Positions 1 through 7,884 are shown, counted from the first letter of the stretch. The stretch is 41,259 bases of DNA from an uncultured Clostridia bacterium (GCA_946410595.1 CAMKAU010000010.1:1-41259); one strand, 5' to 3'. Made by a program: numbers and translations. The notes: generated from the letters alone by a model not told the origin.

Positions 1-2
1 GC

Positions 3-254
3 GGCGGACTTTCGATGTTCTTCCTGGTAGCGACCATGCTCGGTCTGTTCGGCTCTCCGATTCTGCCGTCGATCATCCGCATGGACGCGCTCAATTACTT
101 TAACTACGTTTCCATCATCACGCTGTTCGATCCAATCTCGATTCTGGACGGAACAACGGCGTTTATCTGGAAGTTCTGCATCCTCGCGGCGATCGGTTGC
201 GTGTGCTACGTCATCGGCAGCGTCCGCTTCCGCAAGAAGGATCTGCCGCTGTAA
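3..254 (+). CDS. ABC-2 type transporter permease, C-terminal fragment (cut by window edge)
   Basis: The reading frame is open to the first bases, so the gene begins outside the window; about 83 C-terminal residues are visible. They hold a hydrophobic segment (FFLVATMLGLFG), an extracytoplasmic-looking loop with FNYVSIITLFDP, a second membrane segment (KFCILAAIGCVCYVIGSV) and a short basic tail ending RFRKKDLPL. This layout is typical of the last helices of ABC-2 permeases, which pair with a separate ATPase to move drugs, peptides or lipids. The family call rests on topology and general resemblance, because no catalytic motif is expected in this part. The first ATG at 15 is unlikely to be the true start. 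A perfect palindrome at 296-327 follows the stop codon. Confidence 0.6.
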   Translation, partial: GGLSMFFLVATMLGLFGSPILPSIIRMDALNYFNYVSIITLFDPISILDGTTAFIWKFCILAAIGCVCYVIGSVRFRKKDLPL

Positions 255-295
255 AGAGCAAGAAACGTCTGAATCAACTAATGTGTCATATTAAC

Positions 296-327
296 GCACA
301 GCGGCGGGATCGATCCCGCCGCTGTGC
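296..327. terminator. 32-bp perfect palindrome between convergent genes
   Basis: GCACAGCGGCGGGATC is followed directly by its reverse complement. The palindrome lies between the permease stop at 254 and the stop of the minus-strand gene at 329, the position of a bidirectional terminator. Neither side has a clear T-run, so termination is inferred. Confidence 0.45.
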
Positions 328-328
328 A

Positions 329-610
329 TTATGTAGTTCCTTTTGCGAGTGGCACGCCCGCCTCGATCATCAGCCGGACGCCGAGCCGGAAACCGCAGGA
401 GAACGCTTCAATCTCTGCGACGGAGTTCATTTCGTTCATCGCCTCGTCGTACTTTTCAAGCGTTTCCAACTGCTTGTCGGTCAGCGTTTCGCTGAGCTCA
501 TCCCGGTTTCTGCCCATCAGCGAGAGCAGGTGTTTATACCGCTTGTTCTCGGTCAGAATCGCCTCGTGCGGGTTTACGTTGCCGTACCACAGATCTTCAA
601 GCAAGGTCAT
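329..610 (-). CDS. DUF6809-like small protein
   Basis: A 93-residue soluble protein of unknown function. It is rich in charged helices (ENKRYKHLLSLMGRNRDEL, DKQLETLEKYDEAMNE) and ends with SCGFRLGVRLMIEAG, a pattern I recall from DUF6809 proteins that sit next to TnpV in clostridial mobile elements. The start ATG overlaps the stop codon of the upstream tnpV-like gene by four bases (ATGA), so the two are probably translationally coupled. There is no signal peptide or membrane segment. The family assignment is from memory of the conserved pattern and has not been searched. Confidence 0.55.
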   Translation of the reverse strand: MTLLEDLWYGNVNPHEAILTENKRYKHLLSLMGRNRDELSETLTDKQLETLEKYDEAMNEMNSVAEIEAFSCGFRLGVRLMIEAGVPLAKGTT

Positions 611-906
611 ACAAAGATCACCTCCCGCAGAACGATCTCTTCGGCGCGGTTTCGGATGTTATTCATGCGCCCGACCCAGTATAGCTGATCGCGGCGTTTC
701 ATCGCCTCGTCCACGCCCTCGTCCTTCGCCATTTGCTTCACCAGCTGAAAGAGCATTTCCTCCGCCTGCTCGTCCACCTCGCGGAGATAGGATTTCAGAT
801 TTCCGTTCATCCGCATCACGTTGACGACGGTGGGCTTGTTTTCTTTGAGGTACTGATAGTGCTGTTGCCCCCAGATACCTACGCTTCCGATAAAGTTTTC
901 TTTCAT
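607..906 (-). CDS. TnpV-like transposon protein
   Basis: A 99-residue protein whose C-terminal half carries the TnpV-type pattern YWVGRMNNIRNRAEEIVL, and whose N-terminus has GIWGQQHYQYL and LKSYLREVDEQAEEM. TnpV proteins occur in Tn4451-like mobilisable elements and related integrative elements of Firmicutes; their exact role is unclear. The ribosome binding site AAGGAGG lies nine bases before the ATG at 906. A nearer ATG hits a stop at once. A weak -10 (TACAAT at 930-935) is visible upstream with no convincing -35. No recombinase or relaxase is present nearby, so this pair looks like an element remnant or passenger. Confidence 0.65.
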   Translation of the reverse strand: MKENFIGSVGIWGQQHYQYLKENKPTVVNVMRMNGNLKSYLREVDEQAEEMLFQLVKQMAKDEGVDEAMKRRDQLYWVGRMNNIRNRAEEIVLREVIFV

Positions 907-1001
907 AGCATTTCGCCTCCTTTGCCCACATTGTAGCGTAATTCAAAGAAAAAGACGAATATGTGAAAGGCACGAGGGGTAAATAGTTTACAAAATACGA
1001 A

Positions 1002-1029
1002 TTGACAAAAGAAAATGCGTGAGTATAAT
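1002..1029 (+). promoter_or_regulatory. Sigma-70/A consensus promoter for the tRNA-like gene
   Basis: TTGACA at 1002-1007 and TATAAT at 1024-1029 are separated by 16 bp. Both boxes match consensus fully. Transcription should begin near 1036, about 17 bases before the tRNA-like sequence. Confidence 0.8.
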
Positions 1030-1052
1030 CGAATCAGAAGCAGGGCGTTTTT

Positions 1053-1134
1053 GGGGGTGTGTAAAGATGCCACCCGGGAGAGCGCCGCGTTCGCAACGCG
1101 GAGGTCATGGGTTCGAATCCCACCAGGTCCACCA
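1053..1134 (+). tRNA. tRNA-Ala(CGC)-like gene with abnormal D arm and acceptor stem
   Basis: The 3' two thirds are a good tRNA: anticodon stem CCGCG/CGCGG with loop TTCGCAA (anticodon CGC, alanine), a T arm with loop TTCGAAT, discriminator A and an encoded CCA at 1132-1134. The 5' third is abnormal. After GGGGGTGT the expected D-stem strand is replaced by about 15 bases ending CACCC, which can pair locally with GGGTG. The acceptor strands GGGGGTG and CAGGTCC pair at 1-72, 2-71, 6-67 and 7-66, keep the alanine G3:U70 wobble, but have G-G mismatches at 4-69 and 5-68. A consensus promoter lies upstream and a terminator directly downstream, so it is probably transcribed. It could be a pseudogene, a rearranged tRNA or an unusual tRNA. 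Confidence 0.5.
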
Positions 1135-1142
1135 AAAAACGG

Positions 1143-1165
1143 AAAGCACCCAACGGGTGCTTTTT
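1143..1165 (+). terminator. Intrinsic terminator of the tRNA-like gene
   Basis: The nine-base-pair stem AAAGCACCC/GGGTGCTTT with loop AAC is followed by TTTTT and, after CG, more T residues. It begins nine bases after the encoded CCA. Confidence 0.8.
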
Positions 1166-1216
1166 CGTTTTTTGCTTGGATCAAAAGAAGGGATTCGAAG
1201 GGCGCGGAGTGAATGA

Positions 1217-1271
1217 CAGTCCGGGGGACTGTCAGAGCGCGCCCCGGCTCGCCCGCAGGCGAGGAATCCCA
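1217..1271 (+). repeat. 55-bp dispersed repeat, copy 1
   Basis: This stretch matches 1615-1669 at 54 of 55 positions by eye; the difference is G versus A after GTCA. It holds an inverted repeat, ACAGTCC/GGACTGT, then a GC-rich part with GCTCGCCCGCAGGCGAG. Its end GGAATCCCA runs into a copy of the tRNA 3' end. Confidence 0.8.
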
Positions 1272-1283
1272 CCAGGTCCACCA
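1264..1283 (+). repeat. 20-bp duplicate of the tRNA-like 3' end
   Basis: GAATCCCACC-AGGTCCACCA at 1264-1283 is identical to 1115-1134, covering the T-arm 3' strand, the acceptor 3' strand and CCA. The copies lie 149 bp apart. A direct repeat of a tRNA 3' end is what site-specific integration leaves behind, but no integrase is nearby. The second copy also has its own terminator. Confidence 0.7.
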
Positions 1284-1284
1284 G

Positions 1285-1312
1285 AAAACCCGATGCGAAA
1301 GCATCGGGTTTT
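1285..1312. terminator. Hairpin terminator after the duplicated tRNA end
   Basis: The twelve-base-pair stem AAAACCCGATGC/GCATCGGGTTTT closes a GAAA tetraloop. The T-rich 3' arm, followed by CAAC, gives an intrinsic-terminator form on the plus strand; the structure is near-symmetric on the minus strand. Confidence 0.65.
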
Positions 1313-1313
1313 C

Positions 1314-1545
1314 AACTAAATCCGTCCTTGCGGACGGGTGAAATCCGCTTCGCGGATGAAATCGCTCCCGCGAACCCCCGAAAATGAGCGAGCTCATTTT
1401 CGGGGAACCCCGGCGCGATGAAATCCGGCTCCGCCGGGTTTGAGGACGGATTTGATTTCATCGTGAGCGAAGCGAACGATTTCATCCGAGGACAATGTCC
1501 GAGGATTTCACCGTGCCGTAAGGCGCGATTTCATTTATGGCTGTT
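1314..1545. repeat. Mosaic of small palindromes and GATTTCATC/GATGAAATC repeats
   Basis: No credible gene lies here. Palindromes follow one another: CCGTCC/GGACGG (1322-1337), ATCCGC/GCGGAT (1343-1357), a 13-bp stem CCCCGAAAATGAG/CTCATTTTCGGGG (1376-1405) and a CCGGC/GCCGG element near 1430. The word GATTTCATC, its complement GATGAAATC, or one-base variants, recurs about seven times between the hairpins. This resembles REP-like repeat clusters of clostridial genomes. Long open frames across it on both strands are chance products of the GC-rich palindromes. Confidence 0.6.
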
Positions 1546-1614
1546 TTATCTGATATTCCCAAGACGACGCGGAGGCCGAAAAGGAGGGAGAACGCGGAGC
1601 GCTCGGAAGGCAGG

Positions 1615-1669
1615 CAGTCCGGGGGACTGTCAAAGCGCGCCCCGGCTCGCCCGCAGGCGAGGAATCCCA
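1615..1669 (+). repeat. 55-bp dispersed repeat, copy 2
   Basis: This is the second copy of the 1217-1271 repeat, with one difference seen by eye. Here the terminal GGAATCCCA is followed not by a tRNA end but by GCAAAAATCC and a hairpin (AAATCC...GGATTT with GCGC/GCGC inside, about 1674-1700). Confidence 0.8.
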
Positions 1670-1720
1670 GCAAAAATCCTGCGCGTCAGCGCTGGATTTC
1701 GGGAAACAGGAAAGTTGAAA

Positions 1721-1758
1721 AAACAAAGCGCGCTTCTTGCCGGAAGCGCGCTTTGTTT
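1721..1758. terminator. Bidirectional terminator downstream of pyrG
   Basis: A 16-bp perfect stem (AAACAAAGCGCGCTTC with its complement) closes the loop TTGCCG. T-runs lie on both sides: TTTTTGCTTTTTT on the plus strand and TTTGTTTTTTC on the minus strand. It lies about 46 bp beyond the pyrG stop and should end the purine/pyrimidine operon. Confidence 0.85.
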
Positions 1759-1804
1759 TTGCTTTTTTGGGCCAAAGCTGACGGGATCCGCGCCCGGCGC
1801 GGGA

Positions 1805-3415
1805 TCAAACGGTTTCCTTCCGCCGCGCGAACGCCGCGCCGATAAAGCCGAGGAAAAGCGGATGCGGCTTGTTCGGACGGGATTTGAACTCGGGATGATA
1901 CTGCACCCCGACGTAAAAGGGGCGGTCCGTGAGCTCCACCGTTTCCACGAGCAGGCCGTCCGGCGAGAGGCCGGAGAGGGTCAGCCCGCATTTTTGCAGG
2001 ATCTCCCGGTAGTCGTTGTTGAACTCGTAGCGGTGGCGGTGCCGCTCGGAGATCCGGCGGGCGCCGTAGCACTTCTCCATCGTGGTACCCGGCGCGATCT
2101 CGCAGGGGTAGGCGCCGAGGCGGAGCGTGCCGCCCTTGTCGACCTCGTCGCTCTGTCCGGGCATAAAGTCGATCACCTTATGGGCGCAGTTTTCGTCGAA
2201 CTCGCCGGAATCGGCGTCCGCGATGCCGGCGGCGTGCCGCGCGTACTCGATCACGGCGATCTGCATCCCGAGGCAGATCCCGAAGTACGGCAGCCCGTTT
2301 TCCCGCGCGTACCGCGCCGCGGTGATCATCCCTTCGATCCCGCGGCTGCCGAAGCCGCCCGGCACGATGATCCCGTCAAGCCCGCCGAGCGTTTCCGGCG
2401 CACTCTCCGGCGTCAGCGTTTCGGAATCGATCCAGTGGATCTTGATATGCGTATTGTAATGATAGCCCGCGTGGCGCATCGCCTCGGCGACCGAGAGATA
2501 GGCGTCGTGCAGGGCAACGTACTTGCCGACCAGCCCGATATGCACGGTATAGGGGCGCGATTTGATCCGTTCGACCAGCGCCGTCCAGTCGGAGAGGTCC
2601 GGCTCCGGCGCCCGGATCCCGAGCTCGCGGCAGACGACCGCGGAGAAGTTGGCTTTTTCGAGCATCAGAGGCGCTTCGTAGAGGTTCGGCAGCGTGATGT
2701 TCTCGATCACGCAGTCCCGCTTCACGTTGCAGAACAGCGCGATCTTGCCGAAGATGCTCTCCTCCAGCGGCTCGTCGCAGCGCAGGATGATGATGTTGGG
2801 GTTGACGCCCATCCCCTGCAGCTCCTTGACGGAGTGCTGGGTCGGTTTCGTTTTATGCTCCTCCGAGCCGTGGAGATACGGAACGAGGGTGACGTGGATG
2901 AAGAGACTGTTCTCCCGGCCGACCTCCAGCGAGATCTGGCGTACCGCCTCGATGAACGGCTGGGACTCGATATCGCCGATCGTGCCGCCGATCTCGGTGA
3001 TGACGACGTCGGCGTCGGAATGGTCGCCGACGTTATAGATGAACGTTTTGATCTCGTTCGTGATGTGCGGGATGATCTGAACGGTCGATCCGAGGTATTC
3101 GCCGCGGCGTTCTTTGTTCAGGACGTTCCAGAAGACTTTTCCGGTCGTGAGGTTCGAATACTTGTTCAGATCCTCGTCGATAAACCGCTCGTAGTGCCCG
3201 AGGTCGAGATCGGTCTCCGCGCCGTCCTCGGTCACGTAGACCTCGCCGTGCTGGTAGGGGCTCATCGTGCCCGGATCCACGTTGATATACGGGTCGAGCT
3301 TCTGCGCCGCCACCTTCAGCCCGCGCGCCTTCAGCAGGCGGCCGAGGGAGGCCGCGGTGATCCCCTTGCCGAGCCCGGAAACGACGCCTCCTGTCACAAA
3401 AATATACTTCGTCAT
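1805..3415 (-). CDS. pyrG: CTP synthase
   Basis: This 536-residue enzyme converts UTP to CTP using ATP and glutamine-derived ammonia, the last step of pyrimidine nucleotide synthesis in the cytoplasm. The N-terminal synthetase domain (about 1-270) opens with [16 protein letters not shown], the ATP loop, and has [10 protein letters not shown]. The C-terminal class I glutaminase domain has the nucleophile elbow YFGICLGMQ and the His-Glu pair in [11 protein letters not shown]. Length matches the family. The start ATG at 3415 is preceded by GAGGTGA. It is the last gene after purA, purB and guaA, separated from guaA by 106 bp of repeat-like AT-rich DNA, so it may also have its own weak promoter. 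The terminator at 1721-1758 follows. Confidence 0.97.
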   Translation of the reverse strand: MTKYIFVTGGVVSGLGKGITAASLGRLLKARGLKVAAQKLDPYINVDPGTMSPYQHGEVYVTEDGAETDLDLGHYERFIDEDLNKYSNLTTGKVFWNVLNKERRGEYLGSTVQIIPHITNEIKTFIYNVGDHSDADVVITEIGGTIGDIESQPFIEAVRQISLEVGRENSLFIHVTLVPYLHGSEEHKTKPTQHSVKELQGMGVNPNIIILRCDEPLEESIFGKIALFCNVKRDCVIENITLPNLYEAPLMLEKANFSAVVCRELGIRAPEPDLSDWTALVERIKSRPYTVHIGLVGKYVALHDAYLSVAEAMRHAGYHYNTHIKIHWIDSETLTPESAPETLGGLDGIIVPGGFGSRGIEGMITAARYARENGLPYFGICLGMQIAVIEYARHAAGIADADSGEFDENCAHKVIDFMPGQSDEVDKGGTLRLGAYPCEIAPGTTMEKCYGARRISERHRHRYEFNNDYREILQKCGLTLSGLSPDGLLVETVELTDRPFYVGVQYHPEFKSRPNKPHPLFLGFIGAAFARRKETV

Positions 3416-3467
3416 CTGTTTTCACCTCGTTTCGTTGATTCTGTTCGGTTGATCGGATGATACGGTT

Positions 3468-3523
3468 ATCAGTTAAAAACTAAAAACTTACAACTTATAA
3501 CTGATTTTCGCTGCGCGAAAATC
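3468..3523. repeat. AT-rich inverted-repeat spacer plus hairpin between guaA and pyrG
   Basis: ATCAGTTA (3468-3475) is mirrored by TAACTGAT (3498-3505), enclosing reiterated AAAAACTA/AACTTA words. The hairpin GATTTTCGC-TGC-GCGAAAATC (3503-3523) follows and touches the guaA stop. Base composition differs sharply from the GC-rich genes. On the minus strand a weak promoter could lie here (TTGTAA, 17 bp, GATAAC), but it is not convincing. It resembles a small dispersed intergenic repeat. Confidence 0.5.
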
Positions 3524-5048
3524 ATTCCCACTCAACGGTTGCCGGGGGTTTGGAGGTAATATCGTACACGACTCTCGTGATCCCTTTTACCTCGTTTGTG
3601 ATCCTGCCGCTCGCCGCCGCGAGGACCTCGTAGGGCAGCCGGGACCACTCCGCCGTCATAAAGTCGTCTGTGGTGACGGCGCGGAGCGCGAGGGTATAGC
3701 CGTAGGTTCTCGCGTCTCCCATCACGCCCACGCTTTTCGTATCGGTGATCACGGCGAAATACTGATTGGTCCGGACGCCGGCGCGATCGACCTCCTCGCG
3801 GAAGATCGCGTCCGCTTCCCGCAGGATCCCGAGTTTTTCCTTTGTGATCTCGCCGATCACGCGCACGGCCAGCCCGGGACCCGGGAAGGGCTGCCGCCAG
3901 ACGAGCTCGCGCGGCAGACCGAGCTTTTCCCCGACCTCCCGTACCTCGTCCTTGAAAAGCTCCCGCAGCGGCTCGACGATCCGCTCAAAGGAGATCACCG
4001 AGGGCAGACCGCCCACGTTATGGTGGCTTTTGATCACGGCGGAGTCCCCTTTTCCGCTCTCGATCACGTCGGGATAGATGGTCCCCTGCGCGAGGCAGTC
4101 GAGCTTGCCGAGCTTGCGGGACTCCTCCTCAAAGACGCGGATGAACTCCTCGCCGATGATATGGCGTTTTTCCTCCGGGTCGGTAACGCCCGCAAGACGG
4201 GAAAGGAAGCGTTCTTCGGCATGGACGCGGATCACGTTGACCCCGAGCTTTCCGCCGATTTCCTTTTCGATCGCGTCGCCCTCGTTTTTGCGCATCAGGC
4301 CGTGATCGACGAAGACGCAGACGAGGTTTTCGCCGATCGCCTTATGCAAAAGGACCGCCGCCACCGAGGAATCCACGCCGCCGGAGAGCGCAAGCAGGAC
4401 CCGCTTGCCCCGCAGCTCCTCCCGGTAACGCGCGACGGCCGTTCCGATAAAGTCGTCCATCCGCCAGTCCGCGCGGCAGCCGCACACGTCAAAGAGAAAA
4501 CGGGAGAGGATCTGCGTTCCGTATTCGGTATGCGTGACCTCCGGATGGAACTGCACGCCGTAGAGCTTTCTCTTTTCGTCGCTCATCGCCGCGCAGGGGC
4601 AGCTCTCCGTCTCCGCCGTGACAAAAAAGCCGGGCGGCGTTTTTTTGACGTAATCGGTATGGCTCATCCAGCAGATACTTTTCTCCGGGACGGAACGGAA
4701 GAGCGCGCCGCCGCGGACCGTCAGCTCCGCTTTGCCGTATTCGCTGCCGCCCTCCGCCGGCGCGACGGTCCCGCCCGCCAGATACGCGAGGAGCTGATGC
4801 CCGTAGCAGATCCCGAGGATCGGGATCCCGAGCTCCAGCACGGCGGGGTCGAAACGCGGAGAGGCGGGATCCGCCACGCTGTTCGGCCCTCCGGTGAAGA
4901 TGATGCCGCGATACCCCGCGGAGAGGATCCCCGCGCAGTCGATCTTGCCGTACGGAACGATCTCGGCGTAGACCTTCTGCGCGCGGACGCGGCGGGCGAT
5001 CAGCTGATTGTACTGACCGCCGAAATCCAGAACGAGTATCTTATCCAT
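3522..5048 (-). CDS. guaA: GMP synthase (glutamine-hydrolysing)
   Basis: This 508-residue enzyme aminates XMP to GMP with ATP and glutamine. The N-terminal class I glutaminase domain (about 1-190) starts [18 protein letters not shown] and has the nucleophile in [10 protein letters not shown] and the His-Glu pair in [11 protein letters not shown]. The ATP-pyrophosphatase P-loop is [13 protein letters not shown] (about 220-232). The C-terminal dimerisation domain carries [16 protein letters not shown] and the final KPPATVEWE. Length and architecture are standard. It begins nine bases after the purB stop, in an operon of purine branch-point genes, which suggests balanced output of AMP, GMP and CTP. 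Confidence 0.97.
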   Translation of the reverse strand: MDKILVLDFGGQYNQLIARRVRAQKVYAEIVPYGKIDCAGILSAGYRGIIFTGGPNSVADPASPRFDPAVLELGIPILGICYGHQLLAYLAGGTVAPAEGGSEYGKAELTVRGGALFRSVPEKSICWMSHTDYVKKTPPGFFVTAETESCPCAAMSDEKRKLYGVQFHPEVTHTEYGTQILSRFLFDVCGCRADWRMDDFIGTAVARYREELRGKRVLLALSGGVDSSVAAVLLHKAIGENLVCVFVDHGLMRKNEGDAIEKEIGGKLGVNVIRVHAEERFLSRLAGVTDPEEKRHIIGEEFIRVFEEESRKLGKLDCLAQGTIYPDVIESGKGDSAVIKSHHNVGGLPSVISFERIVEPLRELFKDEVREVGEKLGLPRELVWRQPFPGPGLAVRVIGEITKEKLGILREADAIFREEVDRAGVRTNQYFAVITDTKSVGVMGDARTYGYTLALRAVTTDDFMTAEWSRLPYEVLAAASGRITNEVKGITRVVYDITSKPPATVEWE

Positions 5049-5057
5049 CGTTTTTCC

Positions 5058-6476
5058 TCACAGTTCGATCTGATCACGGATCTCTCCGGCGTCCCCGAGA
5101 TACGGCCGGATCTTTTCCAGAAACGCCGTGACCTGCCGCTCGCAGCGGCCGACGTAGCGGCCGGGGGCGAGCGTTTGTTTGATCTCTTCCTCCGTCAGCC
5201 GGAACGCGCTTTCCCCCGCCAGCAGCTCCGGCAGACGGCACGGCTCGCCGTTTTTCATCTTTGCCGTAGCTTCCATCGAACAGCGGCGGATCGCCTCGTG
5301 CGTTTTCTGGCGGTCCCCGCCGCGCTTGACGTTCTCCATCATCAGGTTTTCCGTCGCCAGAAACGGCAGGTAGTCGTCGAGCGACTTTTGGATGATCTTT
5401 TCGTTCACGACGAGGCCGGACACGACGTTTTCGGCGAGCCGCGCCACGGCGTCCGCGCAAAGGAAGCCCTCCGGCAGGGAGATGCGGCGGTTTGCGGAGT
5501 CGTCGAGCGTCCGCTCAAGCCACTGGGAAGCGGCGGTGGCGGAGGCGTTGGCGGCGTTTGCCATCAGATAGCGGGAAAGCGAGCAGATCCGCTCGCAGCG
5601 CATCGGATTTCTCTTGTAGGGCATGGCGGACGAGCCGATCTGGCTCTCCTCAAACGGCTCCTCAAGCTGCCGGTCGTGCTGCAGGAGCCGGATATCGCTT
5701 GCCATCCGGTAAAAGGTCTCGCCGACGGACGCGAGCGCGTGCAGGATCCCGGAGTCGAGCTTGCGGGGATAGGTCTGTCCGCAGACGTCGAAGCAGGCGT
5801 CAAAGCCGAACTCGGCCGCGATCCTCCGGTTCATTTCGTCGATCTTCTCCTCGTCGCCGCCGAAGAGCTCGAGGAAGCTCGCTTCCGTCCCCGTCGTCCC
5901 CCGGCAGCCGAGAAACCGGATCCGCTTCAAAACGAAGTCGATCTCGTCGATGTCGGAGACGACGTCCTGCATCCACAGGGTCGCGCGTTTCCCGACCGTG
6001 ACCGGCTGCGCCGGCTGATAATGGGTATAGCCGAGCGTCGGCAGCGCCTTATACCGCCCGGCAAATCCGGCGAGAGCCGCCAGAACGGCGGAAAGCTCCG
6101 CGCGGATCCTTTGCAGCGCCTCCCGGTAGAGGATGAGATCCGCGTTGTCGGTCACGTAGCAGCTCGTCGCGCCGAGGTGGAGGATCCCCGCGGCGGAGGG
6201 CGCGGCCTTTCCGTAGGCGTAGATATGCGCCATCACGTCGTGGCGGACCTCTTTTTCTCGCGCGGCGACGATATCGTAATCAATATCCGTGATATGCGCC
6301 TCGAGCTCCGCGATCTGCTCCTCCGTGATCGGCAGGCCGAGCTCTTTTTCCGCGCGGGCGAGCGCGGCCCAGAGCCGCCTCCACGTCTGATAGCGCGTAT
6401 CCGGCGAAAAGAGCCGGAGCATCTCCTCCGAAGCGTAGCGCGACGAAAGCGGCGATTCGTATCTGTCCTTGCTCAT
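5058..6476 (-). CDS. purB: Adenylosuccinate lyase
   Basis: This 472-residue member of the fumarase/aspartase superfamily cleaves SAICAR to AICAR and adenylosuccinate to AMP, both with release of fumarate. The superfamily signature GSSAMPYKRNPMRCE is present near residue 287, and the conserved TLGYTHYQPAQPVTVGKR lies near 150. HLGATSCYVTDNADL provides another conserved active-site stretch. Length is normal for the long (B. subtilis-like or slightly longer) forms. The start ATG is ten bases after the purA stop, so the two consecutive AMP-branch steps are co-expressed. Confidence 0.96.
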   Translation of the reverse strand: MSKDRYESPLSSRYASEEMLRLFSPDTRYQTWRRLWAALARAEKELGLPITEEQIAELEAHITDIDYDIVAAREKEVRHDVMAHIYAYGKAAPSAAGILHLGATSCYVTDNADLILYREALQRIRAELSAVLAALAGFAGRYKALPTLGYTHYQPAQPVTVGKRATLWMQDVVSDIDEIDFVLKRIRFLGCRGTTGTEASFLELFGGDEEKIDEMNRRIAAEFGFDACFDVCGQTYPRKLDSGILHALASVGETFYRMASDIRLLQHDRQLEEPFEESQIGSSAMPYKRNPMRCERICSLSRYLMANAANASATAASQWLERTLDDSANRRISLPEGFLCADAVARLAENVVSGLVVNEKIIQKSLDDYLPFLATENLMMENVKRGGDRQKTHEAIRRCSMEATAKMKNGEPCRLPELLAGESAFRLTEEEIKQTLAPGRYVGRCERQVTAFLEKIRPYLGDAGEIRDQIEL

Positions 6477-6486
6477 AGCGGCCCCC

Positions 6487-7761
6487 TTATCGGATGATGA
6501 TGCTGTCGCGCTCCGGCCCGACCGAAACGTAGGCGATATGACAGCCGATCTTCTCTTCGGTAAACTCCACGTACCGCCGCGCCGCCTCGGGCAGATCGCC
6601 GAAGCGCCGGCAGCCGGAGATGTCCGCGCCCCAGCCGGGCAGCGTTTCGAATACCGGTTTTGCGCGCGCGAGCGCCGCCGGGAAGGGGAACTCGTCCGTC
6701 TGTCTGCCGTCCAGCAGATAATGCGTGCAGACGGGGATCTCTTTCATATAGGAGAGCACGTCCAGCTTGGTGAGCGCGATAGCGGTGGCCGCCTGGACCT
6801 GAACGCCGTAGCGGGTGGCGACGAGGTCGAGCGGTCCGACGCGGCGCGGTCTGCCGGTCTTGGCGCCGTATTCGCCGCCCGCTTCGCGCAGTCTCTCCGC
6901 CTCCTCCCCGAACCATTCGCAGGTAAAGGGTCCCTCTCCGACGCAGGTGGAATACGCCTTGACGACGCCGATAACCTCCCCGATCTTCACCGAGGGGCAG
7001 CCGGACCCGATCGGGGCGTACGCCGCCGTCGTGTTCGACGAGGTGGTGTAGGGGACGATCCCGAAATCCAGATCCCGCAGCGAGCCGAGCTGCGCCTCAA
7101 AGAGGATCTTTTTTCCCTCCTGCTGCGCGTTCCGGAGGAGCTTGCCCGTGTCCGTGATATAGGTCTTGATCTTCTCCGCGTACCGCGAAAGCCACCTTTC
7201 AAGGTCGCTCATCGCGTACGGCTTTGCGCCGTAGACGCGCGTCAGCGTCAGGTTTTTCCACTCCAGAAGGTCCACGAGATGGCGCTTCAGTTCGTCGGGA
7301 TAGAAGAGCTCGCCCGCGAGGACCGTTTTTTTCTGGTATTTATCCGAATAAAAGGGCGCGATCCCCTGCTTTGTCGAGCCGTATTTCTTATCGGCCAGCC
7401 GGGCTTCCTCCAGCGCGTCCAGTTCTCTGTGCCACGGTAAAAGAAGCGAGGCGCGGTCGCTGATCTTCAGATTGTTTTCGTCTATTCTTACGCCCTTTTC
7501 GGCGACGGTCCCGATCTCCGCCAGCAGATTTTCGGGGTCGAGCGCCACGCCGTTGCCGAGGACGTTTACGACGTTTTTGCGGAAGACGCCGGACGGCAGC
7601 AGGTGCAGCGCGAATTTCCCGTATTCGTTGATCACGGTATGCCCGGCGTTCCCGCCTCCCTGATAGCGGACGACGACGTCGTAGTCCGCCGTCAGAAGAT
7701 CGACCATCCGGCCTTTTCCCTCGTCGCCCCAGTTGATCCCGACGATCGCGCAGTTGCTCAT
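6487..7761 (-). CDS. purA: Adenylosuccinate synthetase
   Basis: This 424-residue enzyme makes adenylosuccinate from IMP, aspartate and GTP, committing IMP to AMP. The GTP-binding GINWGDEGKGRMVDLL lies at the N-terminus, followed by YQGGGNAGHTVI, and GCPSVKIGEVIGVVKAYSTCVGEGPF lies in the middle, read here as the conserved sequence around the IMP/aspartate site. An open frame extends upstream to 7920, but the family start is MSNCAIVG at 7761, with AAAGGA eight bases before it, so the extension is rejected. It is the first gene of purA-purB-guaA-pyrG, with a promoter at 7885-7913 and a structured leader of about 115 bases. Confidence 0.96.
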   Translation of the reverse strand: MSNCAIVGINWGDEGKGRMVDLLTADYDVVVRYQGGGNAGHTVINEYGKFALHLLPSGVFRKNVVNVLGNGVALDPENLLAEIGTVAEKGVRIDENNLKISDRASLLLPWHRELDALEEARLADKKYGSTKQGIAPFYSDKYQKKTVLAGELFYPDELKRHLVDLLEWKNLTLTRVYGAKPYAMSDLERWLSRYAEKIKTYITDTGKLLRNAQQEGKKILFEAQLGSLRDLDFGIVPYTTSSNTTAAYAPIGSGCPSVKIGEVIGVVKAYSTCVGEGPFTCEWFGEEAERLREAGGEYGAKTGRPRRVGPLDLVATRYGVQVQAATAIALTKLDVLSYMKEIPVCTHYLLDGRQTDEFPFPAALARAKPVFETLPGWGADISGCRRFGDLPEAARRYVEFTEEKIGCHIAYVSVGPERDSIIIR

Positions 7762-7810
7762 GGTTTTTTTCCTTTCATATGCGTTTGCGTAATATGATCC
7801 AAAAAAGGAT

Positions 7811-7876
7811 AGGAAGCTCGCAAAGATACGGCGCGGCGTACGCCGCGGGATCAACCCCGTATCCAGGAGGAACTTC
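7811..7876 (-). promoter_or_regulatory. Structured 5' leader of the purA operon
   Basis: The minus-strand leader folds on paper as an outer helix GGAAG/CTTCC, a second helix GATACGG/CCGTATC, and two inner hairpins, one closed by GG/CC around TTGAT and GCGGC-GTAC-GCCGC, giving a three-way junction. I do not recognise a known riboswitch class. A T-run (TTTTTT, 7801-7806) follows a few bases later, which leaves attenuation possible but unproven. Confidence 0.35.
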
Positions 7877-7884
7877 CCGTGAGC

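Noticed and set aside
963-970. AAAGGC word as a third ANTAR loop
   Set aside because: The flanks (GTG before, ACG after) do not form a stem, and it is not at a transcript start.
1418-3460. 680-codon plus-strand frame
   Set aside because: It is antisense to pyrG and its first part runs through repeats and terminators.
4020-6497. 825-codon plus-strand frame
   Set aside because: It is antisense to guaA and purB and has no ribosome site or recognisable domain.
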